Of a stretch of DNA of 64,000 nt, positions 45,131 through 54,445 are shown piece by piece. The stretch spans positions 1,984,001-2,048,000 of the forward strand of contig NZ_FXBL01000004.1 of assembly GCF_900177325.1 (NCBI RefSeq), read 5' to 3'. Numbering within the stretch: the stretch's first letter is position 1; each line of letters begins with the position of its first letter. This stretch comes from Mesorhizobium australicum (lineage in GTDB: Bacteria; Pseudomonadota; Alphaproteobacteria; Rhizobiales; Rhizobiaceae). A model generated the notes under the pieces. It was given only the letters and a program-made list of their open reading frames with translations. It searched no databases and was not told the origin of the DNA. The translations under genes and the position numbers were made by a program.

Positions 45131-45478
45131 GGCGGGCTCCTTCGGAGGACTGGAAACCCGGACCGACTAACCGTCCTGCGTGACAGGACCTCTACCCTTG
45201 CATGACGAAACGATGTCGCGGGTGTTGATAGCCGGGAGTGCCTGCTCTTTCGGGTCTCTTGGCCGGTGCGCTTCGGCCTCAGATTACGCCCATCGCGCAT
45301 CGCCGCGGCGTTCGGATCTCCTGCGCCGCGATCCGGCGCAGCCCTTCGGAACGCGGCAATCCTCACACTTTGGATTTCGAAAGCCGTGACCAGGCTAGAT
45401 ACTGAATCCAGTGGACACCAATGAATTCTGCCGGTTTACTTGACGTTAGGGAATGTCGAACACTTGGGATATCTCAAT
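45131..45478. other. divergent intergenic region
   Basis: About 350 bp between the divergent phytase-like and beta-helix genes. It must hold both promoters. TTGACG at 45440 lies 39 bp before the beta-helix ATG without a good -10 at the right distance. I see no repeat or small gene. Confidence 0.4.
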
Positions 45479-46312
45479 ATGAAAACCGTCATTGCATCCG
45501 TGGGCGTCGCCCTGGCGTCATATGTGTCTTGCGCGCACGCTGAAGTTCAGGATTGCATCGAGATCGTTTCCCTACCGGCAGTGATCACCCAGCAAGGGAT
45601 TCATTGCATGAAGAAGGATCTCGCCACCTCCGCCACGACCGGTAATGCAATTACCATCAACGCCAACAACGTGACCATCGAGATGAACGGCTACAAGCTC
45701 GGCGGCTTGGGCGGCGGCGTGAACACTCAAGCAACGGGCATCTCTGCCTACAATCGTCAGAACATAACCATCCGTAACGGCGCGATCCGCGGCTTTCTTC
45801 ACAATGTCAAAATCGAAGGCCCGCAGATCGGAGGGTCGAGCACGGGTCATCTCATCGAAAATGTCAGGAGTGAGAGCGCGCGCTATGTCGGTCTTTGGAT
45901 AATGGGTTCGCATTCGGTCGTGAAAAACAACACGGTGATCTTAACCGGCGGCGGAACTCTCGCTTCCGCGTACGGCATCGTCGTTCAGTTCGGCGAGGGA
46001 CATTCCGTCATGAACAACATCGTCAACGACGTTTCGGAGAGCAACCTGGCTTACGGTATTACAGCGTCGGACACGATTGGCGCGGTCGTCGAGGGTAATC
46101 AGGTCCGGGATGTCGCGGCCAGTACGTCGTACGGCATTTTCTCGTCCGGAGAGCGGAACGTCATCCAACGGAATACTATTATCAACTTTTCGGCCGGCAC
46201 CACCGGAATAGACGGCCAGGCGACCAACGACGCGTGTATAGGGAACGCGATCACGAATTTCACCGCGCCGCTCAACGGATGCTCGCTGTCCAGCGGAAAT
46301 CTGACGTTCTGA
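45479..46312 (+). CDS. secreted right-handed beta-helix protein
   Basis: A 277-residue protein with a signal peptide (KTVIASVGVALASYVSCAHA). It then shows repeated short strands of the parallel beta-helix type: NITIRNGAIRGF, GHLIENVRSESA, HSVVKNNTVILTGG, HSVMNNIVNDVSES, GAVVEGNQVRDVA, RNVIQRNTIINFS. This fold is used by pectate lyase-like and NosD-like surface proteins. Substrate unknown. Base composition is lower in GC than neighbours, so it may have been acquired. Confidence 0.75.
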   Translation: MKTVIASVGVALASYVSCAHAEVQDCIEIVSLPAVITQQGIHCMKKDLATSATTGNAITINANNVTIEMNGYKLGGLGGGVNTQATGISAYNRQNITIRNGAIRGFLHNVKIEGPQIGGSSTGHLIENVRSESARYVGLWIMGSHSVVKNNTVILTGGGTLASAYGIVVQFGEGHSVMNNIVNDVSESNLAYGITASDTIGAVVEGNQVRDVAASTSYGIFSSGERNVIQRNTIINFSAGTTGIDGQATNDACIGNAITNFTAPLNGCSLSSGNLTF

Positions 46313-46370
46313 GACTTTCAGCCACGGCAACATCAGGCTGCACAGAGCGAGGATCGGCCTGCGACGGACT

Positions 46371-46985
46371 TTACGGATAGAGCCGCGTCTTCTCCCAGCC
46401 GCCCGCGCCATGCGTGAAGACCACCCTGTCGTGCAGGCGGAACGGCCGGTCGTGCCAGAACTCGATCTGCGTCGGCATGATGCGGAAGCCGGACCAGTGG
46501 GGCGGGCGGGGAATATCGCCGACGGGATAGCGGGCGGTGTATTCGGCGACTGCCTTCTCCAGCGCGAAGCGGCTTTCGAGCGGACGCGACTGCTTCGACG
46601 CCCAGGCACCGATGCGGCTGCCGCGCGGCCGGCTGGTGTAATATTCGTCCGCCTCGGCATCGCTGACGATCTCGACCGGCCCGCGCACCCGCACCTGCCG
46701 GCGCAGGCTCTTCCAGTGGAAGCACATAGCGGCCTTCATCGAGCCGAGGATCTCGCGGCCCTTGGCGCTCTCGAAATTGGTGTAGAAGACGAAGCCGCGC
46801 TCGTCATAGCCCTTGAGCAGGACCATGCGCACGTCGGGCAGGCCGTTTTCGTCGACGGTCGCGAGCGCGAGCGCATTCGGGTCGTTCATCTCGCTCTTCG
46901 TCGCGTCGGCGAGCCATTCGCCGAACAGGCGAAGCGGCTCCTCCGCGAGCGTGAAGTCACTTTCCGTTAACCCTGGTGCAGCCAT
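46371..46985 (-). CDS. pdxH: pyridoxamine 5'-phosphate oxidase
   Basis: A 204-residue FMN enzyme that makes pyridoxal 5'-phosphate (vitamin B6). [55 protein letters not shown] and [12 protein letters not shown] (C-terminal PLP/FMN site) are all present. The start at 46985 gives [12 protein letters not shown] decayed copy of its 3' end lies at 43580-43720. Confidence 0.95.
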   Translation of the reverse strand: MAAPGLTESDFTLAEEPLRLFGEWLADATKSEMNDPNALALATVDENGLPDVRMVLLKGYDERGFVFYTNFESAKGREILGSMKAAMCFHWKSLRRQVRVRGPVEIVSDAEADEYYTSRPRGSRIGAWASKQSRPLESRFALEKAVAEYTARYPVGDIPRPPHWSGFRIMPTQIEFWHDRPFRLHDRVVFTHGAGGWEKTRLYP

Positions 46986-47023
46986 ACTTCCACCCTGAAC
47001 TGATTTCGTGGGGAGATTGCGCA

Positions 47024-47476
47024 TTGTCGCGCGCAGCGCAAGCCGCAGGACGCGAAAGGAAGGGGGCCAGCGACAGGCTCCTTCCGGCATTCGTTCTCGC
47101 CTCCTGCGCCGGCCTTGCCGGTTGCGGCGGCGGGATGAGCCTGTCGAAGATCGAGGCCGACAGGTCCATCCTCACCAGTGCGGTCGAAACGACGCCCGCC
47201 GTGAGTTCCGAGGCGATCTCGGACCAGACGACGATCCGAAATGCCGTCTCCTCCGCGAATCTCGACGAGCTCAGCGGCAAGCCGCTCGCCTGGGCCAATG
47301 TCGACACCCAGTCGCGTGGATCGATCTTCGATGTCGTCGAGACCCGGAAGAAGGATGTGCTCTGCCGACGGTTCCGGACGTCGCGCGAGAGCTTCGACGG
47401 CGTGGCGATCTATGCGGGCGAGGCTTGCCTGGGCCGCGACGGCGCGTGGTATATGCGCGCATTCTCACAAAGCTGA
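47024..47476 (+). CDS. RT0821/Lpp0805-type surface lipoprotein
   Basis: A 150-residue protein with a lipobox-like [10 protein letters not shown] near the N-terminus, so probably a lipoprotein. The C-terminal domain ([61 protein letters not shown]) is the RT0821/Lpp0805 surface antigen type. TTG at 47024 has GGGGAGA 7 nt upstream. Divergent from pdxH, about 40 bp apart. Confidence 0.78.
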   Translation: MSRAAQAAGRERKGASDRLLPAFVLASCAGLAGCGGGMSLSKIEADRSILTSAVETTPAVSSEAISDQTTIRNAVSSANLDELSGKPLAWANVDTQSRGSIFDVVETRKKDVLCRRFRTSRESFDGVAIYAGEACLGRDGAWYMRAFSQS

Positions 47477-47551
47477 CGTGGTCGGTCTGGAATTTCTTCC
47501 TAGACTCGCTCATATACGGGACAACTCAGTCCACTCTGGAATTGGCTTCAC

Positions 47552-48487
47552 ATGCGCAATCCCTATGACGTTCTGGGCGTTGCCAAGACCGCTTCGCCCA
47601 AGGAGATCAAGGCCGCGTTCCGCAAGCTCGCCAAGCAGCATCATCCGGACCAGAATCCGGACGATCCGAAGGCGAAGGACCGTTTCGCGGCCGTCAACCA
47701 GGCCTATGAGATCCTCGGCGACGAGAAGCGCCGGGGCGAATTCGATCGCGGCGAGATCGACGCCGAGGGCAAGCCGCGCTTCGCGGGCTTCGAAAATGCC
47801 GGCGCCGGCGGCGATCCGTTCGGCGGCTTCCGCCGTTCGGGGCAGGGGCCGGGCGGCGCGCGCTTCGAGTTCCGCTCGACGGGGCCCGGCGGTCCGGGCG
47901 CCGGCGGTTTCGGCGGCGCGGGCGATATCTTCAGCGAACTGTTCGGCTCCGCCTTCGGGCGCGGCGAGCCGGAGATGGGCGCCCGCGGCCCGCAGGCGCC
48001 CGAAATGAAGGTCAATCTCGACGTCTCGATCGAAGAGGCGGCGACCGGCGTCCGCAAGACGGCGCTGTTCCCGGATGGCCGCAAGGTCGGGGTCCAGCTT
48101 CCCGCCTATCTGGAAGACGGACAGGAGATCCGGCTCCAGGGCGAGGGCGCGCTGCTGCCGACCGGCGGGCGCGGCGACGCGGTCGTCAGGATCCGCTTCC
48201 GCAAGCATCCGCGCTACACGCTCGACGGGCGTGACCTGCGCGTCGACCTGCCGGTGAGCCTGCGCGACGCCGTCCTGGGTGCGAAGGCGCCTGTCGAGAC
48301 GCTCGGCGGGCGCGTCGCGGTGACGGTGCCGCCGTGGTCGAGCTCCGACCGCGTTCTGCGCATCAGGGGCCGTGGCCTGCCGACCAAGACCGGTGAGAAG
48401 GCGGACCTGTACGTGCATGTGCGCGTCATGCTGCCGGAGGGCGGCGATGCCGAACTCGAAGCGCTGATGAGGAAGCGCGGCGCTTGA
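47552..48487 (+). CDS. DnaJ-type co-chaperone (CbpA-like)
   Basis: A 311-residue class II J-protein without zinc fingers. J domain at residues 1-65 with the HPD motif in KQHHPDQNPDD; a Gly/Phe-rich region (FGGFRRSGQGPGG, GGFGGAGDIFSELFG) and two C-terminal beta domains (LDVSIEEAATGVRKTALFPDGRKVGVQLPAYLEDGQEIRLQG). It stimulates DnaK and delivers unfolded proteins. A spacer of about 75 bp separates it from the lipoprotein gene. Confidence 0.93.
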   Translation: MRNPYDVLGVAKTASPKEIKAAFRKLAKQHHPDQNPDDPKAKDRFAAVNQAYEILGDEKRRGEFDRGEIDAEGKPRFAGFENAGAGGDPFGGFRRSGQGPGGARFEFRSTGPGGPGAGGFGGAGDIFSELFGSAFGRGEPEMGARGPQAPEMKVNLDVSIEEAATGVRKTALFPDGRKVGVQLPAYLEDGQEIRLQGEGALLPTGGRGDAVVRIRFRKHPRYTLDGRDLRVDLPVSLRDAVLGAKAPVETLGGRVAVTVPPWSSSDRVLRIRGRGLPTKTGEKADLYVHVRVMLPEGGDAELEALMRKRGA

Positions 48488-48548
48488 TGCCGCTGCCTCC
48501 CTATGCGATAGCCAGCACAAAATGACGGCGGCGCAGGGAGAAAGCGAC

Positions 48549-49361
48549 ATGGCGGCTGGACAGGGCCTGATGGCTGGCAAACGCGGCCTGATCATGGGCG
48601 TTGCGAACAATCGCTCCATCGCCTACGGCATCGCCAAGGCCTGCGTCGACCACGGCGCAGAGATCGCGCTCACCTATCAGGGCGAAGCCTTCAGGAAGCG
48701 CGTCGAGCCGCTGGCGGAGGAACTCGGCGCCTTTGTCGTCGGCCATTGCGACGTCACCGAGATGGCGACGCTGGACGCGGTGTTCGATGCGCTGAAGGAG
48801 AAGTGGGGCAAGATCGACTTCGTCGTCCATGCCATCGCCTTCTCCGACAAGGACGAGCTGACCGGCCGCTATGTCGAGACGACGCGGGACAACTTCCTGC
48901 GCACCATGGACATTTCCGTCTATTCCTTCACGGCGGTCGCCAAGCGCGCCGAGCCGCTGATGACCGACGGCGGCTCGCTGTTGACACTGACCTATTACGG
49001 CGCCGAGAAGGTGATGCCGCACTACAACGTCATGGGCGTCGCCAAGGCCGCGCTCGAGGCGAGCCTGCAATATCTGGCGGTCGACCTCGGGGCGAAGAAC
49101 ATCCGCGTCAACGCCATCTCCGCCGGACCGATCAAGACGCTGGCCGCTTCCGGCATCGGCGACTTCCGCTATATCCTGAAGTGGAACGAGTACAATTCGC
49201 CGCTGAAGCGCACGGTGACGATCGAGGAAGTGGGCGATTCCGGCCTCTATTTCCTCTCCGACCTGTCGCGCGGCGTCACTGGCGAGGTGCTGCACGTCGA
49301 TTCCGGCTATCACGTCGTCGGCATGAAGGCCGTCGACGCGCCCGACATCTCGGTCGTCTGA
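48549..49361 (+). CDS. fabI: enoyl-[acyl-carrier-protein] reductase (NADH)
   Basis: A 270-residue short-chain dehydrogenase catalysing the last step of fatty-acid elongation. GVANNRSIAYGIAKA is the FabI NAD site; the catalytic pair is Tyr-x6-Lys in HYNVMGVAKAALEA, with a second Tyr in TYYGAEKVMPHYN. GGGAGAAA lies 6 nt before ATG 48549. It is followed by a histidine phosphatase gene 32 bp downstream. Confidence 0.96.
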   Translation: MAAGQGLMAGKRGLIMGVANNRSIAYGIAKACVDHGAEIALTYQGEAFRKRVEPLAEELGAFVVGHCDVTEMATLDAVFDALKEKWGKIDFVVHAIAFSDKDELTGRYVETTRDNFLRTMDISVYSFTAVAKRAEPLMTDGGSLLTLTYYGAEKVMPHYNVMGVAKAALEASLQYLAVDLGAKNIRVNAISAGPIKTLAASGIGDFRYILKWNEYNSPLKRTVTIEEVGDSGLYFLSDLSRGVTGEVLHVDSGYHVVGMKAVDAPDISVV

Positions 49362-49393
49362 CCGTTTCCAGACCTTTTGAAAAGGGAGCGGCA

Positions 49394-49981
49394 ATGTCCC
49401 CGCCGATCTACATCGCGCGCCACGGTCAGACCGCCTGGAATGCGATCGCGCGCGTCCAGGGGCAGGCGGAGGCCGATCTGACGGAGAAAGGGCGCGAGCA
49501 GGCGGCGCAGAACGGCAGGACGCTGGCGCGCCTCATCCCCGACCCGTCAGCGTTTCGCTTCGTCGCGAGCCCGATGCGTCGCACGCGCGAGACGATGGAG
49601 ATCATCCGCGCGGAGATGGGATTGCCGCGGGAGGGTTATGCGCTCGAACCGCGCATCGTCGAGGTGCATTTCGGCGACTGGCAAGGCTTCACCTTCGCCG
49701 AGCTGGAGGCGGCCAATCCGGGCTCGACCTCCACGCGTGACCTCGACAAATGGAATTTCGTGCCGCCGGGACAAGGCGCCGAGAGCTACGCCATGCTGGC
49801 GGATCGCATCCGGCCCTGGTTGTCGGAGCTGGAAGGCCCCGTCGTAGTCGTCACCCATGGCGGGGTGATCCGCTCGATCTTCCGCATCCTCAACGGAATA
49901 TCTGACCGTGACGCGGCGATGATGGACGTGGCGCAGGACCGCATCCTGGAAATTCGCGACGGCCGTATCGGCTGGGTCTGA
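49394..49981 (+). CDS. histidine phosphatase family protein
   Basis: A 195-residue phosphoglycerate-mutase-like phosphatase. The catalytic RHG motif is at residues 9-11 (IARHGQTAWN), the second arginine in SPMRRTRETMEI, the acid in EVHFGDWQGFT and the second histidine in VTHGGVIRSIFR. Substrate not predictable. It follows fabI in the same direction. Confidence 0.9.
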   Translation: MSPPIYIARHGQTAWNAIARVQGQAEADLTEKGREQAAQNGRTLARLIPDPSAFRFVASPMRRTRETMEIIRAEMGLPREGYALEPRIVEVHFGDWQGFTFAELEAANPGSTSTRDLDKWNFVPPGQGAESYAMLADRIRPWLSELEGPVVVVTHGGVIRSIFRILNGISDRDAAMMDVAQDRILEIRDGRIGWV

Positions 49982-49986
49982 CCCGC

Positions 49987-50232
49987 TCAGTCGGGGATGA
50001 TCTGGAGGACGATCTTCTCGCCGTTGATCTCGTCGTACGAGATCGTCACGTCCATGCCCTCGCTGTAGTCCTCGAGCGCGAATTCCTCTGACAGCTTGAA
50101 GGATTGGCCGCCCTTGAGGGTGAGGGTCATGGTCGACTTGTCGATCTTGGCGATGGTGCCCTCGGTGTCGGCGGCATAGGCGGACGAGGCAAAAAGAAGA
50201 AGTGCGGCCAGCGCGCCGGAAATGGCTTTCAT
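49987..50232 (-). CDS. DUF1344 small exported protein
   Basis: An 81-residue protein with a signal peptide (KAISGALAALLLFASSAYA) and a small beta domain (TEGTIAKIDKSTMTLTLKGGQSFKL) of the DUF1344 type, common in Rhizobiales. Function unknown. Convergent with the phosphatase gene, 5 bp apart. Confidence 0.85.
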   Translation of the reverse strand: MKAISGALAALLLFASSAYAADTEGTIAKIDKSTMTLTLKGGQSFKLSEEFALEDYSEGMDVTISYDEINGEKIVLQIIPD

Positions 50233-50403
50233 GCGTTCCTCGGTTCTGATTGGGCGCCGCCGCAGGCTGGCGCAGATCGTGGATGCGTGAAAAAACAGCT
50301 AAGCCGCGAATGTGTCAAAAGTTAAATTCAGATGCCTGCATCCGGCGGCCGCATGTTTGACCGGTGGATGAAACGCCAATAGAAGGCAGCCCAGACCGGC
50401 TGA

Positions 50404-50546
50404 GACACTGTTTGGAAATTCTACTCTGGCGGCCATCTGATGGCGTTTTCTGCGCTTCCGGTGCTCACGGACCCAAATGTCCGCTGCGCTCCGGTTCTCG
50501 AAACCACCACCAGCTGACTCGCCGGAGCGAATTTCGAAACAGTCTC
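50404..50546. mobile_element. 143-bp MITE, copy 2 (IS5/IS1031-like ends)
   Basis: Same length and orientation as the copy at 24270-24412, 137 of 143 identical. Flanked by TGA on both sides (50401-50403 and 50547-50549), the 3-bp TNA duplication. It ends 22 bp upstream of the aroC ATG, so it lies in the leader of aroC and could alter its promoter. About 170 bp between the DUF1344 gene and this element show nothing else. Confidence 0.88.
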
Positions 50547-50568
50547 TGAGACCGACGGGGTTTTCGGC

Positions 50569-51681
50569 ATGTCGCACAACACTTTCGGCCATCTTTTCCG
50601 CGTCACGACCTGGGGCGAAAGCCATGGGCCGGCGCTGGGTTGCGTGGTCGACGGCTGCCCTCCCGGCATCCGCTTCAAACTGTCGGACATCCAGCGCGAC
50701 CTCGATCGCCGGCGGCCCGGACAATCGCGCTTCGTCACCCAGCGCCGCGAACCGGACGAGGTGAAGATTCTCTCCGGCGTGGTGATGGACGCCGACGGCG
50801 AGACGCTGATCACGACGGGTACGCCCGTCTCGATGATGATCGAGAATGTCGACCAGCGTTCGAAGGACTATGGCGACATCGCCAGGCAATACCGCCCGGG
50901 CCATGCCGACTACGCCTACGACCAGAAATACGGCATCAGGGACTATCGCGGCGGCGGCCGGTCCTCGGCGCGCGAGACGGCGGCCCGCGTCGCGGCCGGC
51001 GCGCTGGCGCGTCTCGTCGTGCCCGGCGTCTCGGTGCGCGGCGCGCTGGTGGCGATGGGCGAGAAGGAAATCGACCGCGCCAACTGGAACTGGAACTTCG
51101 TCGAGGACGCTGAAAACCCGTTCTTCACGCCGGACCCGGCCTCTGTCCCGCTGTTCTCCGACTATCTCGACCGCATCCGCAAGGCCGGCTCCTCGGTCGG
51201 CGCGGTGATCGAGATCGTGGCGGAAGGCGTGCCGGTCGGCCTCGGCGCGCCGCTCTATGCCAAGCTCGACCAGGACATCGCCAGCAACCTGATGTCGATC
51301 AACGCGGTCAAGGGCGTGGAGATCGGCGAGGGCTTCGCGGCGGCGCGGCTGACCGGCGAGCAGAACGCCGACGAGATGCGCATGGGCAATGACGGCAAGC
51401 CCGTCTTCCTGTCGAACCATGCCGGCGGCATCCTCGGCGGCATCTCGACGGGCCAGCCGATCGTCGCCCGCTTCGCGGTCAAGCCGACCTCCTCGATCCT
51501 CACCCCGCGCAAGTCCATCGATACATCCGGCCACGATGTCGACGTGATGACGAAGGGCCGCCACGATCCCTGCGTCGGCATCCGCGCCGTGCCGATCGGC
51601 GAAGCGATGGTCGCCTGCGCCATCGCGGATCACTATCTGAGGCACCGAGGGCAAGTAGGCAGTAGGGCAGTAGAGCAGTAG
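50569..51681 (+). CDS. aroC: chorismate synthase
   Basis: A 370-residue FMN-dependent enzyme that makes chorismate from EPSP, the product of Aro[58 protein letters not shown] and [30 protein letters not shown] are signatures. The last residues ([11 protein letters not shown]) are encoded by an octameric repeat at 51649-51690 and are not conserved. A MITE lies directly upstream. Confidence 0.96.
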   Translation: MSHNTFGHLFRVTTWGESHGPALGCVVDGCPPGIRFKLSDIQRDLDRRRPGQSRFVTQRREPDEVKILSGVVMDADGETLITTGTPVSMMIENVDQRSKDYGDIARQYRPGHADYAYDQKYGIRDYRGGGRSSARETAARVAAGALARLVVPGVSVRGALVAMGEKEIDRANWNWNFVEDAENPFFTPDPASVPLFSDYLDRIRKAGSSVGAVIEIVAEGVPVGLGAPLYAKLDQDIASNLMSINAVKGVEIGEGFAAARLTGEQNADEMRMGNDGKPVFLSNHAGGILGGISTGQPIVARFAVKPTSSILTPRKSIDTSGHDVDVMTKGRHDPCVGIRAVPIGEAMVACAIADHYLRHRGQVGSRAVEQ

Positions 51682-51781
51682 GGCGGAGTATCGCGCTGCT
51701 TGAACGCTCAGTACCCGACTGGGCGTCTTTCCCTTACTCCCCTATTCCCTTATTGCCCTACTGCCCTATTCCCACCTGCCC
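51649..51781. repeat. inverted pair of octameric tandem repeats at the aroC 3' end
   Basis: 51649-51690 consists of about five degenerate copies of GGCAGTAG; 51731-51781 has about six copies of the same unit on the opposite strand. The two arrays can fold back on each other across about 40 bp. The left array encodes the end of aroC including its stop; the right one ends 18 bp before ribB. Confidence 0.8.
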
Positions 51782-51799
51782 TGCGAGCGAAGCGAGCCA

Positions 51800-52900
51800 A
51801 TGCCCTACGATCAAAAACGCATCGTCGAAGCCCTCCGCGCCTTCGAGCGCGGTGAGATCGTGGTCGTCATGGACGATGACGGCCGCGAGAACGAGGGCGA
51901 CCTGATCGTCGCGGCCGTGCACTGCACGCCGGAGAAGATGGCCTTCATCGTGCGGCACACGTCCGGCATCGTCTGCGCGCCGATGCCGCGCGAGGAGGCG
52001 CGGCGCCTCAATCTCGCGCCGATGGTGGCCGAGAACGATTCGGCCCACACCACCGCCTTTACCGTTTCCGTCGATTTCCGCCACGGCACGACGACCGGCA
52101 TTTCCGCCGAGGACCGCACGGCGACCGTGCGCAACCTCGCCAATTCCAACGTCGGCCCGCATGATTTCGCCCGGCCGGGCCACATCTTCCCGCTGGTCGC
52201 CCGCGAGGGCGGGGTGCTGATGCGCTCGGGCCATACCGAGGCCGCCGTCGACCTGTGCCGCCTCGCGGGCCTGCCACCGGTCGGCGTCATCTGCGAGCTC
52301 GTCAACGACGACGGCACGGTGATGCGCGGGCCACAGGTCACCGCCTTTGCCGCGACCAATGGCCTGAAGCAGGTCTCGGTGGCCGATCTGATCGCCTATC
52401 GCCAGCGGCAGGAAACGCTGATCGAATGTGTGGGCAGCTTCGACATCGAGACGGTCGGCGGGCTTGCGAAGGCGCATGCCTACACACTGCCGTGGGACCC
52501 GATGCAGCATCTCGCCGTGGTCTACGGCGACATCCGCGATGGCACCGACGTGCCGGTCCGCCTCCATCCCGAGAATGTGGTCGCCGACGTGTTCGGCGGG
52601 GCGAGCCGGCTCGACGGCATCATGAAGATGATGGGCGAGGAGAAGCGTGGCGTCATCGTCTACCTGCGCGAAGGCTCGGTCGGCGTCGCACACCAGGCGC
52701 GCAATCGCCCCGTCAACAGCGACCAGGAAACCCATGCCGAAGCGCTGCGCCGCGAGAGCGAGTGGCGCGAGATCGGCCTCGGCGCCCAAATCCTGAAGCA
52801 TCTCGGCATTTCCTCGATCATCCTGCTGTCGTCACGCGAACGCCACTATGTCGGCCTCGAAGGATTCGGCATCAAGATCGCCAGAACCGAGATCGTCTAG
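51800..52900 (+). CDS. ribB: 3,4-dihydroxy-2-butanone 4-phosphate synthase (RibB with degenerate GCHII part)
   Basis: A 366-residue protein of riboflavin synthesis. The N-terminal 200 residues are DHBP synthase: MDDDGRENEGDLI, TTTGISAEDRTATV and RPGHIFPLVAREGGVLMRSGHTEAAVDL. The C-terminal half resembles GTP cyclohydrolase II in overall shape but lacks the E-C-L-T-G-D...R-C-D-C-G zinc and catalytic cysteines, so only the DHBP activity is expected. GTP cyclohydrolase II must be elsewhere. Confidence 0.93.
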   Translation: MPYDQKRIVEALRAFERGEIVVVMDDDGRENEGDLIVAAVHCTPEKMAFIVRHTSGIVCAPMPREEARRLNLAPMVAENDSAHTTAFTVSVDFRHGTTTGISAEDRTATVRNLANSNVGPHDFARPGHIFPLVAREGGVLMRSGHTEAAVDLCRLAGLPPVGVICELVNDDGTVMRGPQVTAFAATNGLKQVSVADLIAYRQRQETLIECVGSFDIETVGGLAKAHAYTLPWDPMQHLAVVYGDIRDGTDVPVRLHPENVVADVFGGASRLDGIMKMMGEEKRGVIVYLREGSVGVAHQARNRPVNSDQETHAEALRRESEWREIGLGAQILKHLGISSIILLSSRERHYVGLEGFGIKIARTEIV

Positions 52901-52941
52901 CCGATGGCCAATCCGGGCCGGTCGTCCTATATGATGACGGC

Positions 52942-53868
52942 ATGACCACCCGCCTCTACAGCAACCCGATCCATCTCGACCACCTGACGCCGCCCGGGCA
53001 TCCCGAGCGGCCCGACAGGCTGCGAGCGATCGAAAAGGTGCTGGAGCATGAGGCGTTCTCGGTGCTCGACCGCGTGCAGTCGCCGATGGGCGATCCCGCC
53101 TCGATCGTGCTGGCGCATCCGAAGCACTATGTCGACCGGATCGAAGCCGCCATCCCCGAGACAGGCATGGCACGGATCGATAGCGACACCTCGGTGAGCC
53201 CGAAGAGCTGGGAGGCGGCGCTGACCGGGGTTGGCGCGGCGAATGCGGCCGTCGACGACGTCTTCGAGGGCCGGGCCGCCAACGTCTTCGTCGCGACCCG
53301 CCCGCCCGGCCACCACGCCGAGAAGGTCAAGGCGATGGGCTTCTGCCTGTTCAACAATGCCGCGATCGCCGCCCGCCACGCGCAGAAGACGCATGGGGCC
53401 GAGCGCGTCGCCATCGTCGACTGGGACGTGCATCACGGCAACGGCACGCAGGACATCTTCTGGACCGACCCGACGGTACTCTATTGCTCCACCCACCAGA
53501 TGCCGCTCTATCCGGGCACCGGGGCGAAGACCGAGACGGGCGTCGGCAACATCGTCAACGCGCCGCTGGCGCCGGACACCGACGGCGAGGTGTTCCGCGA
53601 CGCCTTCGAGAGCCGCATCCTGCCGGCGCTCGACGCCTTCCGCCCCGACCTCATTATCATCTCCGCCGGCTTCGACGCGCATCACCGCGATCCGCTGGCC
53701 GAGATCAACCTCGTCGAGGACGACTTCTCCTGGGCGACGGGCAAGCTGATGGACCGCGCCGCGCGTTTCTCGTCCAACCGGCTTGTCAGCCTGCTGGAGG
53801 GTGGCTACGACCTGCAGGGACTCGCGCTGTCCGTGGCCGCCCATGTCGGCCGCCTGATGAGAGGTTGA
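52942..53868 (+). CDS. class II histone-deacetylase family protein
   Basis: A 308-residue zinc-dependent deacetylase or amidohydrolase of the acetoin utilisation/HDAC family (acetylpolyamine amidohydrolase-like). PPGHHAEKVKAMGFCLFNN holds the catalytic His pair (about 123-125), VDWDVHHGNGTQ and ISAGFDAHHRDPLAEINL the zinc ligands. It lies 3 bp upstream of xseB, a common rhizobial order, so the two are co-transcribed. Substrate unknown. Confidence 0.92.
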   Translation: MTTRLYSNPIHLDHLTPPGHPERPDRLRAIEKVLEHEAFSVLDRVQSPMGDPASIVLAHPKHYVDRIEAAIPETGMARIDSDTSVSPKSWEAALTGVGAANAAVDDVFEGRAANVFVATRPPGHHAEKVKAMGFCLFNNAAIAARHAQKTHGAERVAIVDWDVHHGNGTQDIFWTDPTVLYCSTHQMPLYPGTGAKTETGVGNIVNAPLAPDTDGEVFRDAFESRILPALDAFRPDLIIISAGFDAHHRDPLAEINLVEDDFSWATGKLMDRAARFSSNRLVSLLEGGYDLQGLALSVAAHVGRLMRG

Positions 53869-53871
53869 CCC

Positions 53872-54123
53872 ATGGCCGAAGACGCCAACGACGACATCAA
53901 GGCGATGAGCTTCGAGCAGGCGCTGGAAGCGCTGGAGCGTATCGTCGAGAATCTGGAGCGCGGCGACGTGCCGCTTGACCAGTCGATCCGCATCTACGAG
54001 CGCGGCGAATCGCTGAAAGCGCATTGCGACCGGCTGCTGAAAGCCGCCGAGGACAAGGTCGAGAAGATCCGCCTGTCGCGCGACGGCAAGCCGGCCGGCG
54101 TCGAGCCGCTGGATGGGGCATAG
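53872..54123 (+). CDS. xseB: exodeoxyribonuclease VII small subunit
   Basis: An 83-residue helical subunit. [35 protein letters not shown] is the XseB signature, followed by [19 protein letters not shown]. With XseA (not in the window) it degrades single-stranded DNA from both ends. It follows the HDAC-like gene by 3 bp. Confidence 0.95.
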   Translation: MAEDANDDIKAMSFEQALEALERIVENLERGDVPLDQSIRIYERGESLKAHCDRLLKAAEDKVEKIRLSRDGKPAGVEPLDGA

Positions 54124-54150
54124 TTGTCCCGGAAGGGCTCCCGCCTCATA

Positions 54151-54168
54151 TTAGCCAAGCTTGGCTAA
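54151..54168 (+). promoter_or_regulatory. perfect 18-bp palindrome (operator) of the antitoxin gene
   Basis: TTAGCCAAGCTTGGCTAA is a perfect palindrome. It lies 11 bp before the ATG at 54179 and its right end overlaps the ribosome-binding site AAGGAGG. This is a likely autoregulatory site of the antitoxin. Confidence 0.65.
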
Positions 54169-54178
54169 GGAGGCCGGG

Positions 54179-54445
54179 ATGCGCAAGGTCGACATGCTCG
54201 AGGCGAAGAACTCGCTCTCCCGCCTCGTCAAGGCGGTCGAGAGCGGTGCCGAGCCCGAGATCATCATTGCCCGCAATGGCAAGCCCGCGGTCAGGATCGT
54301 GCCGATGAGCCACGCACGCAAGCGGGGCATCGTGCTGGGCTTACTGGAAGGCAAGCATCCGCCGATGACGCTGGAGCAGTTAAACTCGACCGACGCTGAG
54401 ATCGCTGCATTGTTCGAGGCGTCCGAGATTGAACCTCCTCGTTGA
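54179..54445 (+). CDS. Phd/YefM-type antitoxin without intact toxin
   Basis: An 88-residue antitoxin: MRKVDMLEAKNSLSRLVKAVESG with EIIIARNGKPAVRIVPM is the prevent-host-death N-terminal fold. The C-terminus (EQLNSTDAEIAALFEASEIE) would bind a PIN-type toxin. AAGGAGG lies 5 nt before ATG 54179. The downstream PIN toxin frame is broken, so this is probably an orphan antitoxin. Confidence 0.78.
   Translation: MRKVDMLEAKNSLSRLVKAVESGAEPEIIIARNGKPAVRIVPMSHARKRGIVLGLLEGKHPPMTLEQLNSTDAEIAALFEASEIEPPR

Noticed and set aside
45135..45200. Possible Pho box (CTGTCACGCAGGACGGT on the minus strand) before the phytase-like gene
   Set aside because: Only the first half-site fits the CTGTCAT consensus; the second does not.
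51800..52900. Bifunctional RibBA (DHBP synthase plus GTP cyclohydrolase II)
   Set aside because: The second domain lacks the conserved cysteines and catalytic motif of GTP cyclohydrolase II, so it was called RibB only.
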